Shown here in pieces: positions 42,420 to 50,637 of a stretch of 53,676 nt of DNA. This stretch comes from Verrucomicrobiia bacterium (GTDB lineage Bacteria > Verrucomicrobiota > Verrucomicrobiia > Verrucomicrobiales > Akkermansiaceae): the NCBI GenBank assembly GCA_030431475.1, contig JAUIJD010000031.1, positions 1 to 53,676 on the forward strand, in the 5' to 3' direction. A model generated the notes under the pieces. The model did no database searches, had not been told where the DNA came from, and saw only the letters and a list, made by a program, of their open reading frames with translations. Each line of letters begins with the position of its first letter. The first letter of the stretch is position 1. Position numbers and translations under genes: made by a program.

Positions 42420-42830
42420 ATGAAAGTCATCCGGACCCTCGCCACCCTTTCCTCCTTCGTCGCGCTCGCTTCCTGCACCCCCGGAGGCGACGCCGAAAAC
42501 TACGACACCGGCTACGACACCTCCGACCCCTACGGCGTCCCCCAGCAGGGCGGCTACGAGTCGAGCCCCTACCAGGAAGTGAACCCGCCGGCGGATCCGA
42601 GCTACGGAAGCGCGGCCTACGAGGAAACCACCCCGGCACCCGCCGCCCCGTCGGCACCCGCCGCTCCGGTCGCCTCGGCCGGCTCCCACACCGTCGCCTC
42701 CGGCGACACCCTGTGGGGCCTCAGCCGCAAGTACGGCGTGAGCGTCGATGCCATCCGCGCCGCCAACGGCATGGCCGCCGACGACAACAACATCCGCCTT
42801 GGGCAGAGCATCAACATCCCGGCGCAATGA
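42420..42830 (+). CDS. LysM-domain lipoprotein
   Basis: 136-residue lipoprotein. Signal 'MKVIRTLATLSSFVALASC' with lipobox ALASC, then a Tyr/Pro/Ser-rich linker ('PYGVPQQGGYESSPYQE', 'APAAPSAPAAPVASAG'), and one C-terminal LysM domain ('HTVASGDTLWGLSRKYGVSV' ... 'NIRLGQSINIP') that binds peptidoglycan. It probably tethers the outer envelope to the cell wall. Its stop overlaps the next start by 4 bases (ATGA), so the thioredoxin-like gene is coupled. Confidence 0.9.
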   Translation: MKVIRTLATLSSFVALASCTPGGDAENYDTGYDTSDPYGVPQQGGYESSPYQEVNPPADPSYGSAAYEETTPAPAAPSAPAAPVASAGSHTVASGDTLWGLSRKYGVSVDAIRAANGMAADDNNIRLGQSINIPAQ

Positions 42831-43780
42831 TCGCGCTCAGGTCGGCCGCCCTGGTGGTCTGCGCCTGCCTGCTCAGCGCATCCCCGCTGGTCGCGGATCC
42901 ATCCGCCACTGCCCTCGACGAGGCCGTGGACGCAATGCTTTCGGTGCGCGAGTCGCCCGAGAAGCTTGACCAGGCGATCGAGGCGGCACGCAAGCTCGGC
43001 GCCGGGGACCAGGCGGTCCTCGAGGCCCGCTTCCTCTTCCATGTCGACCGGCATGAGGACGGCAAGCTCGCGGACCTCCTGCCCGAGATGATCGAGCAGT
43101 CGGAGAGGTTCGAGCTCGCCGATTCCCGGATCTTCGCCGTCGAGGAGGACTGGCAGGCCGTCGTCGAGTACGTGAAGTCCATCGCGGCCCTCGAGAAGGG
43201 GGACCGCGCGGCCTTCAAGAAGCACATCACCGAAGCCTTCTGGCTCAGTCCGCGGCAGGGCGCCGCCTTCGCCCCCCACATCGAGCGGCTGCGGCTCGCC
43301 GATGCGATGAAGAAGGTCCGGATCGACGGAACCCTCGAGCTCCGCGACCTCGGCGACCGGACCACCACCCTCGATGCCCTGCGCGGCAAGGCCCCGGCAC
43401 TTCTCCTCCACTTCTTCTCGCCCTGGAGCCGCGAGTGCGAGGAAAGCATCGGCGACCTTCGTGCCGTGACCGCCGAGCTCGCCGAACACGGTCTGCCGGT
43501 CGTCGGCATCGTCGGGGAGGGCGACGAGGAAACCGTGGCCGAAACCCGCGGCATGCTCGGCGCCCTCGACAAGCCGGCCCCGGGCACGTGGGTCGTCGAC
43601 CACCCCGAGGAACCCCTCGCCCGCTCCCTCCGCATCCAGTCCGCACCTACCATGATCCTCGTAGACGAGGAGGGACGGGTCCTCTTCAACGGGCATCCCT
43701 CGGAGGAAGGCCTCTGGGACGAACTCTCGAAGATCGCCCCCGGTTGCAGCCGGCCCGCGATCGGCGGCGACGGCCACTGA
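42827..43780 (+). CDS. Exported thioredoxin-fold protein lacking the CxxC pair
   Basis: 317-residue secreted protein (signal 'MIALRSAALVVCACLLSASPLVA'). The first ~165 mature residues are helical, possibly TPR-like. The C-terminal domain is TlpA/ResA-like: 'LRDLGDRTTTLDALRGKAPA', 'LLLHFFSPWSRECEES', 'AEHGLPVVGIVGEG' and 'LRIQSAPTMILVDEEGRVLF' with the cis-Pro loop. In place of CxxC it has Ser201-Arg-Glu-Cys204: the nucleophilic Cys is lost and only the second Cys remains, so ordinary dithiol redox chemistry is unlikely. Coupled to the LysM lipoprotein, it may be a cell-wall-associated protein. Confidence 0.8.
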   Translation: MIALRSAALVVCACLLSASPLVADPSATALDEAVDAMLSVRESPEKLDQAIEAARKLGAGDQAVLEARFLFHVDRHEDGKLADLLPEMIEQSERFELADSRIFAVEEDWQAVVEYVKSIAALEKGDRAAFKKHITEAFWLSPRQGAAFAPHIERLRLADAMKKVRIDGTLELRDLGDRTTTLDALRGKAPALLLHFFSPWSRECEESIGDLRAVTAELAEHGLPVVGIVGEGDEETVAETRGMLGALDKPAPGTWVVDHPEEPLARSLRIQSAPTMILVDEEGRVLFNGHPSEEGLWDELSKIAPGCSRPAIGGDGH

Positions 43781-43793
43781 TCGCCGGCCCCGG

Positions 43794-43903
43794 AGTACTA
43801 CCACGCGCGTCGTACGACCCGCGCCGGACGGGGTCCGGCCGCGGGCATTGGATGTATTTAGGAAAAATTAACCTTGACCAACGCGCCTAGTACTACCTTT
43901 ATG
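43794..43903 (+). promoter_or_regulatory. Candidate BlaI-type operator and promoter
   Basis: The string AGTACTACC occurs twice in the 149-base gap before the BlaI-like gene (43794-43802 and 43889-43897). TACTAC/GTAGTA is the core recognised by BlaI/MecI repressors. The second copy lies between a TTGACC (43874-43879) and a weak CTTTAT (43897-43902) 17 bases on, where bound repressor would block polymerase. Suggests autoregulation. Confidence 0.5.
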
Positions 43904-43929
43904 GTGGCCATTCCACGCAGACGCTTGTC

Positions 43930-44670
43930 ATGCCGGCCACCGCACAACCCTCCAACCTCGAACTCCAGGCGCTCTCCGTCCTCTGGCACGACGGCCCATC
44001 TACGGTAGGTGACGTACTTGACTCCCTGCCCGATGGAAAGGACCGCGCCTACACCACCGTGCTCTCGGTGATGCAGAGCCTCGAGCGGAAGAAGCTCGTC
44101 AAACGCTCCCGCTCCGGCCGCGCCCACGTCTACGAGGCCGCCCACCCCCAGTCCCGGATCGTCGGCGAGGCGACGTCCGACTTCCTGACCAATGCTTTCG
44201 GAGGACGTCTCGGTGAGGCGATCCTCGCACTACTCTCCGCCGGCAATCTCACGCCGGAAGAGAAAACCAACATCGAACGCGAACTCAAACGACACAAAGC
44301 CATGGCTGCGAAAAAGAGAACCCGCAAGAAGGTCGCCAAAAAGGCGGTGAAGCGCAAAGTCGCCAAAAAGGCGGCGGCCAAGAAGAAGGTGACCCGCAAA
44401 AAGGTCGCCAAGAAGGCCGCCAAGAAGAAGGTGACCCGCAAGAAGGCGGCGAAGAAGAAGGTCGCCAAGAAGGCCACCAAGAAAAAGGCTGCCAAGAAGA
44501 AGGTGACCAAGAAGAAAGCCGCCAAGAAAAAGGCGGCGAAGAAGAAGGTCGCCAAGAAAAAGGTCGCCAAAAAGGCCACCAAGAAAAGGGCTGCCAAGAA
44601 GAAGGTGACCAAGAAAAAGGCCACCAAAAAGAAGGCTGCCAAGAAGAAGGCGGCCCGTCGCAGGAAGTAA
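43930..44670 (+). CDS. BlaI/MecI-type repressor fused to a histone-H1-like tail
   Basis: 246 residues. Residues about 8-122 are a BlaI/MecI/CopY winged-helix repressor ('[20 protein letters not shown]', '[17 protein letters not shown]', 'GRAHVYEA', then the dimer helices '[18 protein letters not shown]'). From about 124 to the end it is nearly all Lys, Ala, Arg, Val and Thr in repeats such as 'KKVAKKA' and 'KKKVTRKK', like eukaryotic/bacterial H1-type tails (Hc1/Hc2, AlgP). The tail would bind DNA non-specifically or condense it. There is no BlaR1-like sensor beside it. A run of A and G on the plus strand encodes the tail and is slippage-prone. Terminator follows at 44743. Confidence 0.88.
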   Translation: MPATAQPSNLELQALSVLWHDGPSTVGDVLDSLPDGKDRAYTTVLSVMQSLERKKLVKRSRSGRAHVYEAAHPQSRIVGEATSDFLTNAFGGRLGEAILALLSAGNLTPEEKTNIERELKRHKAMAAKKRTRKKVAKKAVKRKVAKKAAAKKKVTRKKVAKKAAKKKVTRKKAAKKKVAKKATKKKAAKKKVTKKKAAKKKAAKKKVAKKKVAKKATKKRAAKKKVTKKKATKKKAAKKKAARRRK

Positions 44671-44742
44671 TTTTTCCTCCCCCAACCGAAACAGCTGCGT
44701 CACGCAAAGTGATCGGTCTGTTCGCGTTGAAGTGATGTTTCC

Positions 44743-44781
44743 GGAGGCGGAGGGCGCGAGCCCTCCGCCTCCCTGCTTTTT
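44743..44781 (+). terminator. Intrinsic terminator after the BlaI-H1 gene
   Basis: Perfect 13-base-pair stem GGAGGCGGAGGGC / GCCCTCCGCCTCC (44743-44755 and 44760-44772) with a GCGA tetraloop, then TTTTT at 44777-44781. Ends transcription before the tRNA. Confidence 0.85.
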
Positions 44782-44878
44782 GGGGAGAAAAAGCGGTTGC
44801 ATCCACGGCCTCCGCTTCCGTAGTCTCCCGCGCCAGCGCGGCCGGGGCCTCAACTCCCCGCCGCCTGCCCGGACCCAA

Positions 44879-44953
44879 GCGCGGTTAGCTCAGCGGTAGA
44901 GCACCTCCCTGACACGGAGGGGGTCACTGGTTCGATCCCAGTATCGCGCACCA
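44879..44953 (+). tRNA. tRNA-Val (GAC)
   Basis: Cloverleaf closes fully: acceptor GCGCGGT/ATCGCGC, D-stem GCTC/GAGC, anticodon stem CCTCC/GGAGG with loop CTGACAC (anticodon GAC, valine), variable GGGTC, T-arm ACTGG-TTCGATC-CCAGT, discriminator A and encoded CCA. Confidence 0.97.
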
Positions 44954-44978
44954 TTCCGTTCCGGGCCCGCCGCCTGCC

Positions 44979-45836
44979 ATGCCCGGACCGCTCCCAACCG
45001 TCGACTTTCCGACCCTCCTGCGGCTTCTCGATGACGACACCCCCGAGGTGCGTCGATCCGTGGCCGGCGCCCTTTCCGGTTTCGATGGCGACGTCAGCGA
45101 GCACCTCGGCAATTCCGGCAGGGCGCTCGCCCCGGAGGAACTCCGGCTTCTTTCGGAACTCCTGCAGCCGTCCCGGCGCGCGAGACTTCGACGCGAGTGG
45201 CTCGTGCCGGGCACGGGCCTCACGGCCCTCCACGAGGACTGGGACCACTGCGAGTCGCTGATGCGGGCGATCTCCGACTTTCTCCACGATGGCGTCAGCC
45301 TCCGCCAACCGCTCGGCGACGCCCTCGATCTCCTGGCCGAGGAGTCCGAGTCCGCTTGCCGGGAAGGCGGAGGCCCCGCCCTGCTGAGCCGACTGCTCTC
45401 CGGCGGCATGCTCGCCTCCGACCCGGGGGACGACTTCGATCCGCTCCACTTCGACCTCGCCGCGGTCGCCACCGGGCGCCCCTCGAACGCGGTCGGCTGC
45501 GGCATCGTCACCCTGCTCGTGGCCCGTCGCCTCGAGGCACCCGTTTCGGGGATCAACCTCCCCGGGAGCTTCCTGCTCGTGTGCGACGACGAGCAGGGCG
45601 GAACCATCCACGATCCCGCCGCCGGAGGCCGCGAGGTCGACCGAGAGCACTTCCTCGACCGCATGAGACGCTTTCCCCACGAGGTGAGGATGCGCTGCGG
45701 CCGTCCCGCCACGCCGGGCGAACTCCTGCTCCGCCTGGTCGAGGAGCTCGCGACCAGCTTCGCGGTGCTCGAGAAGGTCGAGGACGCCGCGCTCGCCGAA
45801 GAGCTGGTCCAGAGCCTTGAGCCGCCGCCGGCCTGA
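44979..45836 (+). CDS. SirB1-like transglutaminase-fold protein, degenerate active site
   Basis: 285 residues. The N-terminal part (about 10-40: 'TLLRLLDDDTPEVRRSVAGA') looks like a HEAT repeat. The rest is a SirB1/YchA-type transglutaminase-like domain. Key line: 'GRPSNAVGCGIVTLLVARRL' and 'VSGINLPGSFLLVCDDEQGG'. In active relatives the text is '...GNC-x-S...' and '...LPGHFLV...'; here the usual Cys position is not preserved and His is replaced by Ser. A later Asp remains ('TIHDPAAGG'). Catalysis is therefore doubtful; a binding role is more likely (inference). Starts 25 bases after the tRNA and ends 2 bases before the convergent pta-like gene. Confidence 0.8.
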   Translation: MPGPLPTVDFPTLLRLLDDDTPEVRRSVAGALSGFDGDVSEHLGNSGRALAPEELRLLSELLQPSRRARLRREWLVPGTGLTALHEDWDHCESLMRAISDFLHDGVSLRQPLGDALDLLAEESESACREGGGPALLSRLLSGGMLASDPGDDFDPLHFDLAAVATGRPSNAVGCGIVTLLVARRLEAPVSGINLPGSFLLVCDDEQGGTIHDPAAGGREVDREHFLDRMRRFPHEVRMRCGRPATPGELLLRLVEELATSFAVLEKVEDAALAEELVQSLEPPPA

Positions 45837-45838
45837 GA

Positions 45839-46906
45839 TTATCCGACGTCGCCGTCGGGATAGAGCTCGTGGAACTTGATCGCCTCGACCGCCACGGCGG
45901 CCGCCGTCCCGTAGATCGTCTCCTCCGAGGCCGTGCGTGGCACCTGGGCGATCGGCCGCGCCATGCCGACGAGGATCTGGCCGAAATTCCGGGCGCCGGC
46001 GCAATGCTGGAGCAGCTTCATCGCGATGTGGGCGGCATCCAGATTCGGAAACACCAGCACATCGGCGACGCCGAACCCGGTCCCGGAGAGCTTCACCTCC
46101 GCCGCGGCCGGGTCGAGGGCCACATCGGCCTGAAGCTCGCCGTCGATCCGCATCTCAAGGCCGTCGGCCGATGCCTTTTCACGAGCCAGCACCGCGGCCG
46201 CCGCGACCTTGCGGGCCGGCTCGGTGACCGATGACCCCTTGGTCGAGTGACTGAGCATGGCCACCCTGGGGGCACGCCCCAGGAAATGGCGCGCCAGCTT
46301 GCCGGTCTCCACCGCCGTGGTTGCCAACTGCTCGATGTCGGGCTGTGGATTGAGGCCGGTGTCGGCCAGCAGCAGCAAGCCGTCGCCCCCGAAGTGGTCG
46401 AGATGGGGAGCCGCCAGCACCGTCACCCCGAAGAGCTTCGGAATGTGCGGCATCGGCTTCACCGAGTGCAGTACGGCCCGGAAAAGCGCGGCCGGCATGG
46501 CGACATTGCCACCGACCACGGCGTCCGCCTGGCCATACTGGGCCATCAGCGCGCCGAAATAGTGGGGACGGGCCACCACCTCGCCGACCTCCGAAAGGGT
46601 CCGCGAGCGGTAGCGCTCGATCTTCTCGAGTCGACGGCAGAAAAGGTCGAAGTCCGAGGCGGTCGCCGGATCGATCACCCGCACGAAGTCCATCGCGACC
46701 CCGTGCTCGGCGGCCAGAGCCGCGATCTTCTCCTTGTTCCCGAGGAGGATCGGCACCACCGCCTCCTCCTTCACCAGGCGCTCCGCCACCCGCAGGACCC
46801 GGAGATCCTCGCCCTCGGTGAACACCACGCGTTTCGGATGTCGTTTGAGCTTCGCGATCAGCGGATCAATGAAGCGGGATGCGGCTTGGCTCGTGGCGTC
46901 GTTCAT
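45839..46906 (-). CDS. Stand-alone phosphate acetyltransferase (PTA_PTB domain)
   Basis: 355-residue PTA_PTB-family enzyme (acetyl-CoA + Pi to acetyl-phosphate + CoA). Expected text: 'VVFTEGEDLRVLRVAERLV', 'ADAVVGGNVAMPAALFRAV', 'RVAMLSHSTKGSS', 'GELQADVALDPAAAEVKLSG', 'VLVFPNLDAAHIAMKLLQ'. Length matches the short, single-domain Pta. A full-length Pta with N-terminal regulatory domains is encoded at 50634-52745, so the genome has two. Its start is 81 bases upstream of, and divergent from, the HisJ gene. A phosphate butyryl- or other acyltransferase role is possible. Confidence 0.9.
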   Translation of the reverse strand: MNDATSQAASRFIDPLIAKLKRHPKRVVFTEGEDLRVLRVAERLVKEEAVVPILLGNKEKIAALAAEHGVAMDFVRVIDPATASDFDLFCRRLEKIERYRSRTLSEVGEVVARPHYFGALMAQYGQADAVVGGNVAMPAALFRAVLHSVKPMPHIPKLFGVTVLAAPHLDHFGGDGLLLLADTGLNPQPDIEQLATTAVETGKLARHFLGRAPRVAMLSHSTKGSSVTEPARKVAAAAVLAREKASADGLEMRIDGELQADVALDPAAAEVKLSGTGFGVADVLVFPNLDAAHIAMKLLQHCAGARNFGQILVGMARPIAQVPRTASEETIYGTAAAVAVEAIKFHELYPDGDVG

Positions 46907-46987
46907 CGGAAACTCGGCGCGTCCGTTCCGACGCGCCGTGACGGAGCTTAGCGACTCCCTTCAAACACCCGCAACCCGAAACCCTCC

Positions 46988-47782
46988 GTGCCCGCCGACT
47001 ACCACACCCACACCCCGCTCTGCCGCCATGCCGAAGGCGAGCCCGAGGCCTTCGTCGACGCCGCCCTCGCCGCCGGCGTCACCGAATACGGCATCTCCGA
47101 CCACGCCCCGGTGCTCCCCGAGCCTTTCGACGACTGGCGGATGGATGACGCCGAATTTCCCGACTACCTGGCGTGGATCGAGCGCGCCCGCCGTCACGCC
47201 GGCGACCGGCTCCCGATCCGCACCGGCCTCGAGTGCGACTGGCTGCCCGGCTGCGAGGGCTGGATCGAGGCACTCGCCGCGCGCTCGGACTGGGACTACC
47301 TGATCGGATCGGTCCACTACCTGGGCGATTGGGATTTCGACAACCCGAAGTGGCTCGGACGCTGGCAACACGAGGACCTCGACACGCTTTGGGGCCGCTA
47401 CTGGAAAACCTACGCCGAAATGGCCGAAAGCGGGCTCTTCGACATCCTTGGTCACCCGGATCTGATCAAGAAATTCGCCCACCGGCCCGACGGCGATCTC
47501 GACCGCTTCTACGAGCCGGCGATCGAGCGTATCGCCGCCTCCGGCTGCGCCATCGAGCTCAACACCGCGGGCCGGCACAAGCCCTGCGCCGAAGCCTACC
47601 CCGCGCCACGGTTTCTCGAGCTCGCCCGCCAGGCCGGCATTCCGTTGGTGATCTCGTCGGACGCCCACGCCCCGGCCGAGGTCGCCCGTGACTTCCCCGA
47701 GGCCATCGGGATCGCCAAGGCGGCGGGCTATACCGAAACGCTCCTCTTCGAGAAGCGGCTGCGGACGACCGAGGCGCTCTGA
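46988..47782 (+). CDS. hisJ: Histidinol-phosphatase, PHP type
   Basis: 264-residue PHP-domain phosphatase that removes phosphate from histidinol-P in histidine biosynthesis. GTG start. Metal sites visible: 'DYHTHTPLCRHAEG', 'ISDHAPV', 'GLECDWLPG', 'GSVHYLGDWDFDNPKW', 'ILGHPDLIKKF' and 'VISSDAHAP'. Length and motif order fit HisJ/HisK. Other his genes are not nearby. A palindromic repeat (copy C) starts 12 bases after the stop. Confidence 0.92.
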   Translation: MPADYHTHTPLCRHAEGEPEAFVDAALAAGVTEYGISDHAPVLPEPFDDWRMDDAEFPDYLAWIERARRHAGDRLPIRTGLECDWLPGCEGWIEALAARSDWDYLIGSVHYLGDWDFDNPKWLGRWQHEDLDTLWGRYWKTYAEMAESGLFDILGHPDLIKKFAHRPDGDLDRFYEPAIERIAASGCAIELNTAGRHKPCAEAYPAPRFLELARQAGIPLVISSDAHAPAEVARDFPEAIGIAKAAGYTETLLFEKRLRTTEAL

Positions 47783-47794
47783 GAAGCCCGCGCG

Positions 47795-47912
47795 GGAGTG
47801 GCTTCTTTCGAGGGGCCATGCGCCGGGCAGAAGGCTTTCCAGCCTTCCCGACGGAGGCCGGGCGACCGGAGCTCGCCTCCCCGGCGCATGGCGCTCCGGC
47901 GAGCGCCACTCC
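47795..47912. repeat. Palindromic intergenic repeat (copy C)
   Basis: 118-base copy of the repeat at 14488 and 30407: left end GGAGTGGC, right end GCGCCACTCC, inner CCATGCGCCGGG / CCCCGGCGCATGG and the hairpin GAAGGC-TTTCCA-GCCTTC. Located between hisJ and the convergent phosphodiesterase gene. Confidence 0.85.
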
Positions 47913-47959
47913 TCCCCGAATTACCACAAGCGGAGGCAAGCCTCCGCACTCCAAAACCA

Positions 47960-49309
47960 TCACCCCGTCACGGCGCGCAGGATCTCGCCGTAGACATCCT
48001 CCGCGCCCGCCACCTCGCCGCTCCCCCCGAGAAGCACCGGCCGTTCGCCCTCGGGAACGACATCGCGTCCGTGCGAGCCCTTCACCAGACCGGCGTCCAG
48101 GGGCACGACCTCCAGCAGCCCGCGCATCCCGAGCTTCTTCTTCGCCAGAAACTTCATCACCTCCCACTTCGGGAAGTGCAGCGCCGGATCGATGAACAGT
48201 TCGGCCGGATCGTAGCCCGGCTTGCGATGGATATCGACGGTTCGCGCGAAGTCCGGAGCCTTCGCGTCGTCGTCCCAGTAGTAGTAGGTGAACCAAGCGT
48301 CGGACTCCGTCACCGCGACCAGATCCCCCGCCCGCGCTTCGCCACCCCACATCTCGCCCGCGCTCCTCACCTCGTCGACGCCCGGCACCTCGTCGAGAAA
48401 TCCCCGCACCTCGCGAAGCATCCCCGGGTCCTGGAGATACACATGCGCCACCTGGTGGTCCGCCACCGCAAACACCCGGGAGCCCCCGGCATCGAGCGTT
48501 TCACGCCCCAACTCGTCCTTCACCTGGATCCAGCCCTGGTCGCGGAACAAGCGGTTCAGATGCACCGGGCGTTCGACGGGCGAGATTCCGTATTCCGAAA
48601 CCACCAGCGGCCGGATACCACGGGACTCGTAGTAGTCGATCAAGTCCCCGGCCACCCGGTCGATCGCCGCCAGATCGGCCTCCATTTCCGGCGCTCCGGG
48701 CCCGTATTTCTGCAGCCCGTAGTCGAGGTGGGGAAGGTAGACGAGGCTCAGGGTCGGCGACACCCGCTCTTCGGTCCAGCGGGCCGACGCGGCGATCCAC
48801 TCGGAGCACGGGATGCCCGCCATCGGACCCCAGAACGAGGGAAAGGGAAACTCGCCCAGCGCCGCCTTCACCTCGTCCCGCCAGTCCATCGGCTGGGTGT
48901 GGATGTCGAACACCTTGCGTCCATCGGCCGGATAGAGCGGCCGCGGCGTCATCGCGAAGTCCGCCGAGGAGTACATGTTGTACCACCAGAACAGCTTCGC
49001 GCAGGTGAACCCCGGAAGCTTCTCGCGCAGCTCCTCCCAGACTTTTCGGCCCCGCACCAGGTGATTGCTCTGCTTCCAGAAGCGCACTTCGGCCGATTCC
49101 CGGTCATACCAGCCGTTGCCGACGATCCCGTGCTCGCGGGGGCAGGTTCCGGTGAGCATCGACGACTGCGCCGTGCAGGTCACCGCCGGAAATGCGGGAC
49201 GGAACGACCGGCGCCCCGCCTTCGCCGCGAAGGCCGTCAGCCGCGGCATCCGCGGCCCCAGGAGGGATTCGGACAAACCGACCACGTTGATCACCGCCAC
49301 CCGCTGCAT
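47960..49309 (-). CDS. Alkaline phosphatase-superfamily phosphodiesterase, EboF-like
   Basis: 449-residue nucleotide pyrophosphatase/phosphodiesterase-type enzyme. 'VAVINVVGLSESLLGPRMPR' opens the alpha/beta core. The nucleophile region is 'AVTCTAQSSMLTGTCPREHG' (Thr in 'TCTAQ'), 'YLPHLDYGLQKYG' has a metal Asp/His pair, 'VVSEYGISPV' and 'VADHQVAHVYL' give further ligands. The text recalls EboF of ebo clusters. It has no signal peptide. Substrate unknown; with the EboB-like TatD protein at 10116 it hints at an incomplete or dispersed ebo set. Divergent from ackA (122 bases). Confidence 0.82.
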   Translation of the reverse strand: MQRVAVINVVGLSESLLGPRMPRLTAFAAKAGRRSFRPAFPAVTCTAQSSMLTGTCPREHGIVGNGWYDRESAEVRFWKQSNHLVRGRKVWEELREKLPGFTCAKLFWWYNMYSSADFAMTPRPLYPADGRKVFDIHTQPMDWRDEVKAALGEFPFPSFWGPMAGIPCSEWIAASARWTEERVSPTLSLVYLPHLDYGLQKYGPGAPEMEADLAAIDRVAGDLIDYYESRGIRPLVVSEYGISPVERPVHLNRLFRDQGWIQVKDELGRETLDAGGSRVFAVADHQVAHVYLQDPGMLREVRGFLDEVPGVDEVRSAGEMWGGEARAGDLVAVTESDAWFTYYYWDDDAKAPDFARTVDIHRKPGYDPAELFIDPALHFPKWEVMKFLAKKKLGMRGLLEVVPLDAGLVKGSHGRDVVPEGERPVLLGGSGEVAGAEDVYGEILRAVTG

Positions 49310-49389
49310 GCCCGCCCACTCTCCGCTCTCCGACGACCGGCGCGAGGAAAAACCGACACCGCCAAACCCTGCCGAGCCTCCCGCTTGAT

Positions 49390-49417
49390 TTGCGGAGCTT
49401 TCGGTCCCTGTTATGCT
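49390..49417 (+). promoter_or_regulatory. Possible ackA promoter
   Basis: TTGCGG (49390-49395), 16-base spacer, TATGCT (49412-49417), 14 bases before the ackA ATG. Overlaps an alternative TTGATT at 49385. Confidence 0.4.
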
Positions 49418-49431
49418 TCGCTCTCCGACGC

Positions 49432-50637
49432 ATGGCCGCCACCGAAAAGATCCTCGTCGTCAACGCCGGCAGCTCCTCCCTGAAGCTCGCCGTTCGCGAG
49501 AAGGCCGAAGCCGCACCGGTGGCCACCGTCCTCCTCGAGTCGCTCGGCACCCCGGAAGCCGGCGCCGCGATCCGCTGCGGAGGAGAAACGCGTACGCTGT
49601 CGCTGCCCGGCGCCGACCACGAATCCGGCCTGCAGGCGGTGCTCGACGTGCTGCCGGAGTTCCTCGGCAACCCCCTTCCGATCCGGGCCTGCGGCCACCG
49701 TGTGGTCCATGGGGCCGAACGATTCTCCGAGGCCACCCTCATCACCCCGGACGTGCTCGACGGGATCCGCGCCTGCGCCGAGCTCGCCCCGCTCCACAAC
49801 CCGCCGGCGATCCGGGCGATCGAGGCGGTCGGCCGCCTGATGCCGGATCTCCCGCAGATCGCCGTCTTCGACACCGCCTTCCACCAGAGCATGCCCCCGC
49901 ACGCCTGGCACTATGCCATTCCGCGCGACTGGTACGAGACCCACCGCGTGCGGCGCTACGGCTTCCACGGCATCAGCTACCAATACCTCGTCGCCGAAAG
50001 CGCCGACCTGCTCGACCGCCCGGCCGACTCGCTGCACCTCCTCGCCGCCCACCTCGGCAATGGCTGTAGCGCGGCTGCGGTTCGCGACGGCCACGGTGTC
50101 GACACCAGCATGGGCCTGACCCCGCTCGAGGGCATGGTCATGGGGACCCGCAGCGGCGACATCGACCCCAACCTGATCGGCTATCTCGCCTCCCGCACCG
50201 ACATGAGCCCCTCGGAGATCCTCGCCCAACTCCAGCGGAAGAGCGGCCTGCTCGGGCTTTCCGGACACTCCCACGACATGCGTGCCATCCTGAAGGCGGC
50301 GGACTCGGGCGACGCGTCCTGCCGACTCGCCTTCGAGGTCTTCTGCTACCGCGTCGCCCGCTCCCTGCTCGGGCTGGCCGCCGGCTTGGACCGCATCGAC
50401 GCCCTCGTCTTCTCCGGCGGCATTGGCGAGCACGCGGCCCCGGTCCGTGCTCGGGTCCTCGACCACCTCGGCATCCTCTCACCCCGGCTCGTCGCCGATC
50501 GCAATGCCCGCCACGGCAAGGACAGCCGGCGACGCATCACTTCCGATGACTCGCCACTGACCGTGCTGGTCGTCCCGACCGACGAGGAGCGCCTCATCGC
50601 CCGCGAAGCCCGACGCCTGCTCGACACCACCGCATGA
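49432..50637 (+). CDS. ackA: Acetate kinase
   Basis: 401-residue AckA interconverting acetyl-phosphate and acetate with ADP/ATP. Landmarks: 'LVVNAGSSSLKLAV', 'CGHRVVHGAERFSE', 'VFDTAFHQSMPPHAWHYAIP', 'YGFHGISYQYL', 'AAHLGNGCSAAAV', 'DTSMGLTPLEGMVMGTRSGD' and 'FSGGIGEHAAPVRARVLDHL'. The N-terminal ATG at 49432 ('MAATEKIL') fits the family. Its stop overlaps the pta start by 4 bases (ATGA), giving a coupled ackA-pta operon. Confidence 0.98.
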   Translation: MAATEKILVVNAGSSSLKLAVREKAEAAPVATVLLESLGTPEAGAAIRCGGETRTLSLPGADHESGLQAVLDVLPEFLGNPLPIRACGHRVVHGAERFSEATLITPDVLDGIRACAELAPLHNPPAIRAIEAVGRLMPDLPQIAVFDTAFHQSMPPHAWHYAIPRDWYETHRVRRYGFHGISYQYLVAESADLLDRPADSLHLLAAHLGNGCSAAAVRDGHGVDTSMGLTPLEGMVMGTRSGDIDPNLIGYLASRTDMSPSEILAQLQRKSGLLGLSGHSHDMRAILKAADSGDASCRLAFEVFCYRVARSLLGLAAGLDRIDALVFSGGIGEHAAPVRARVLDHLGILSPRLVADRNARHGKDSRRRITSDDSPLTVLVVPTDEERLIAREARRLLDTTA

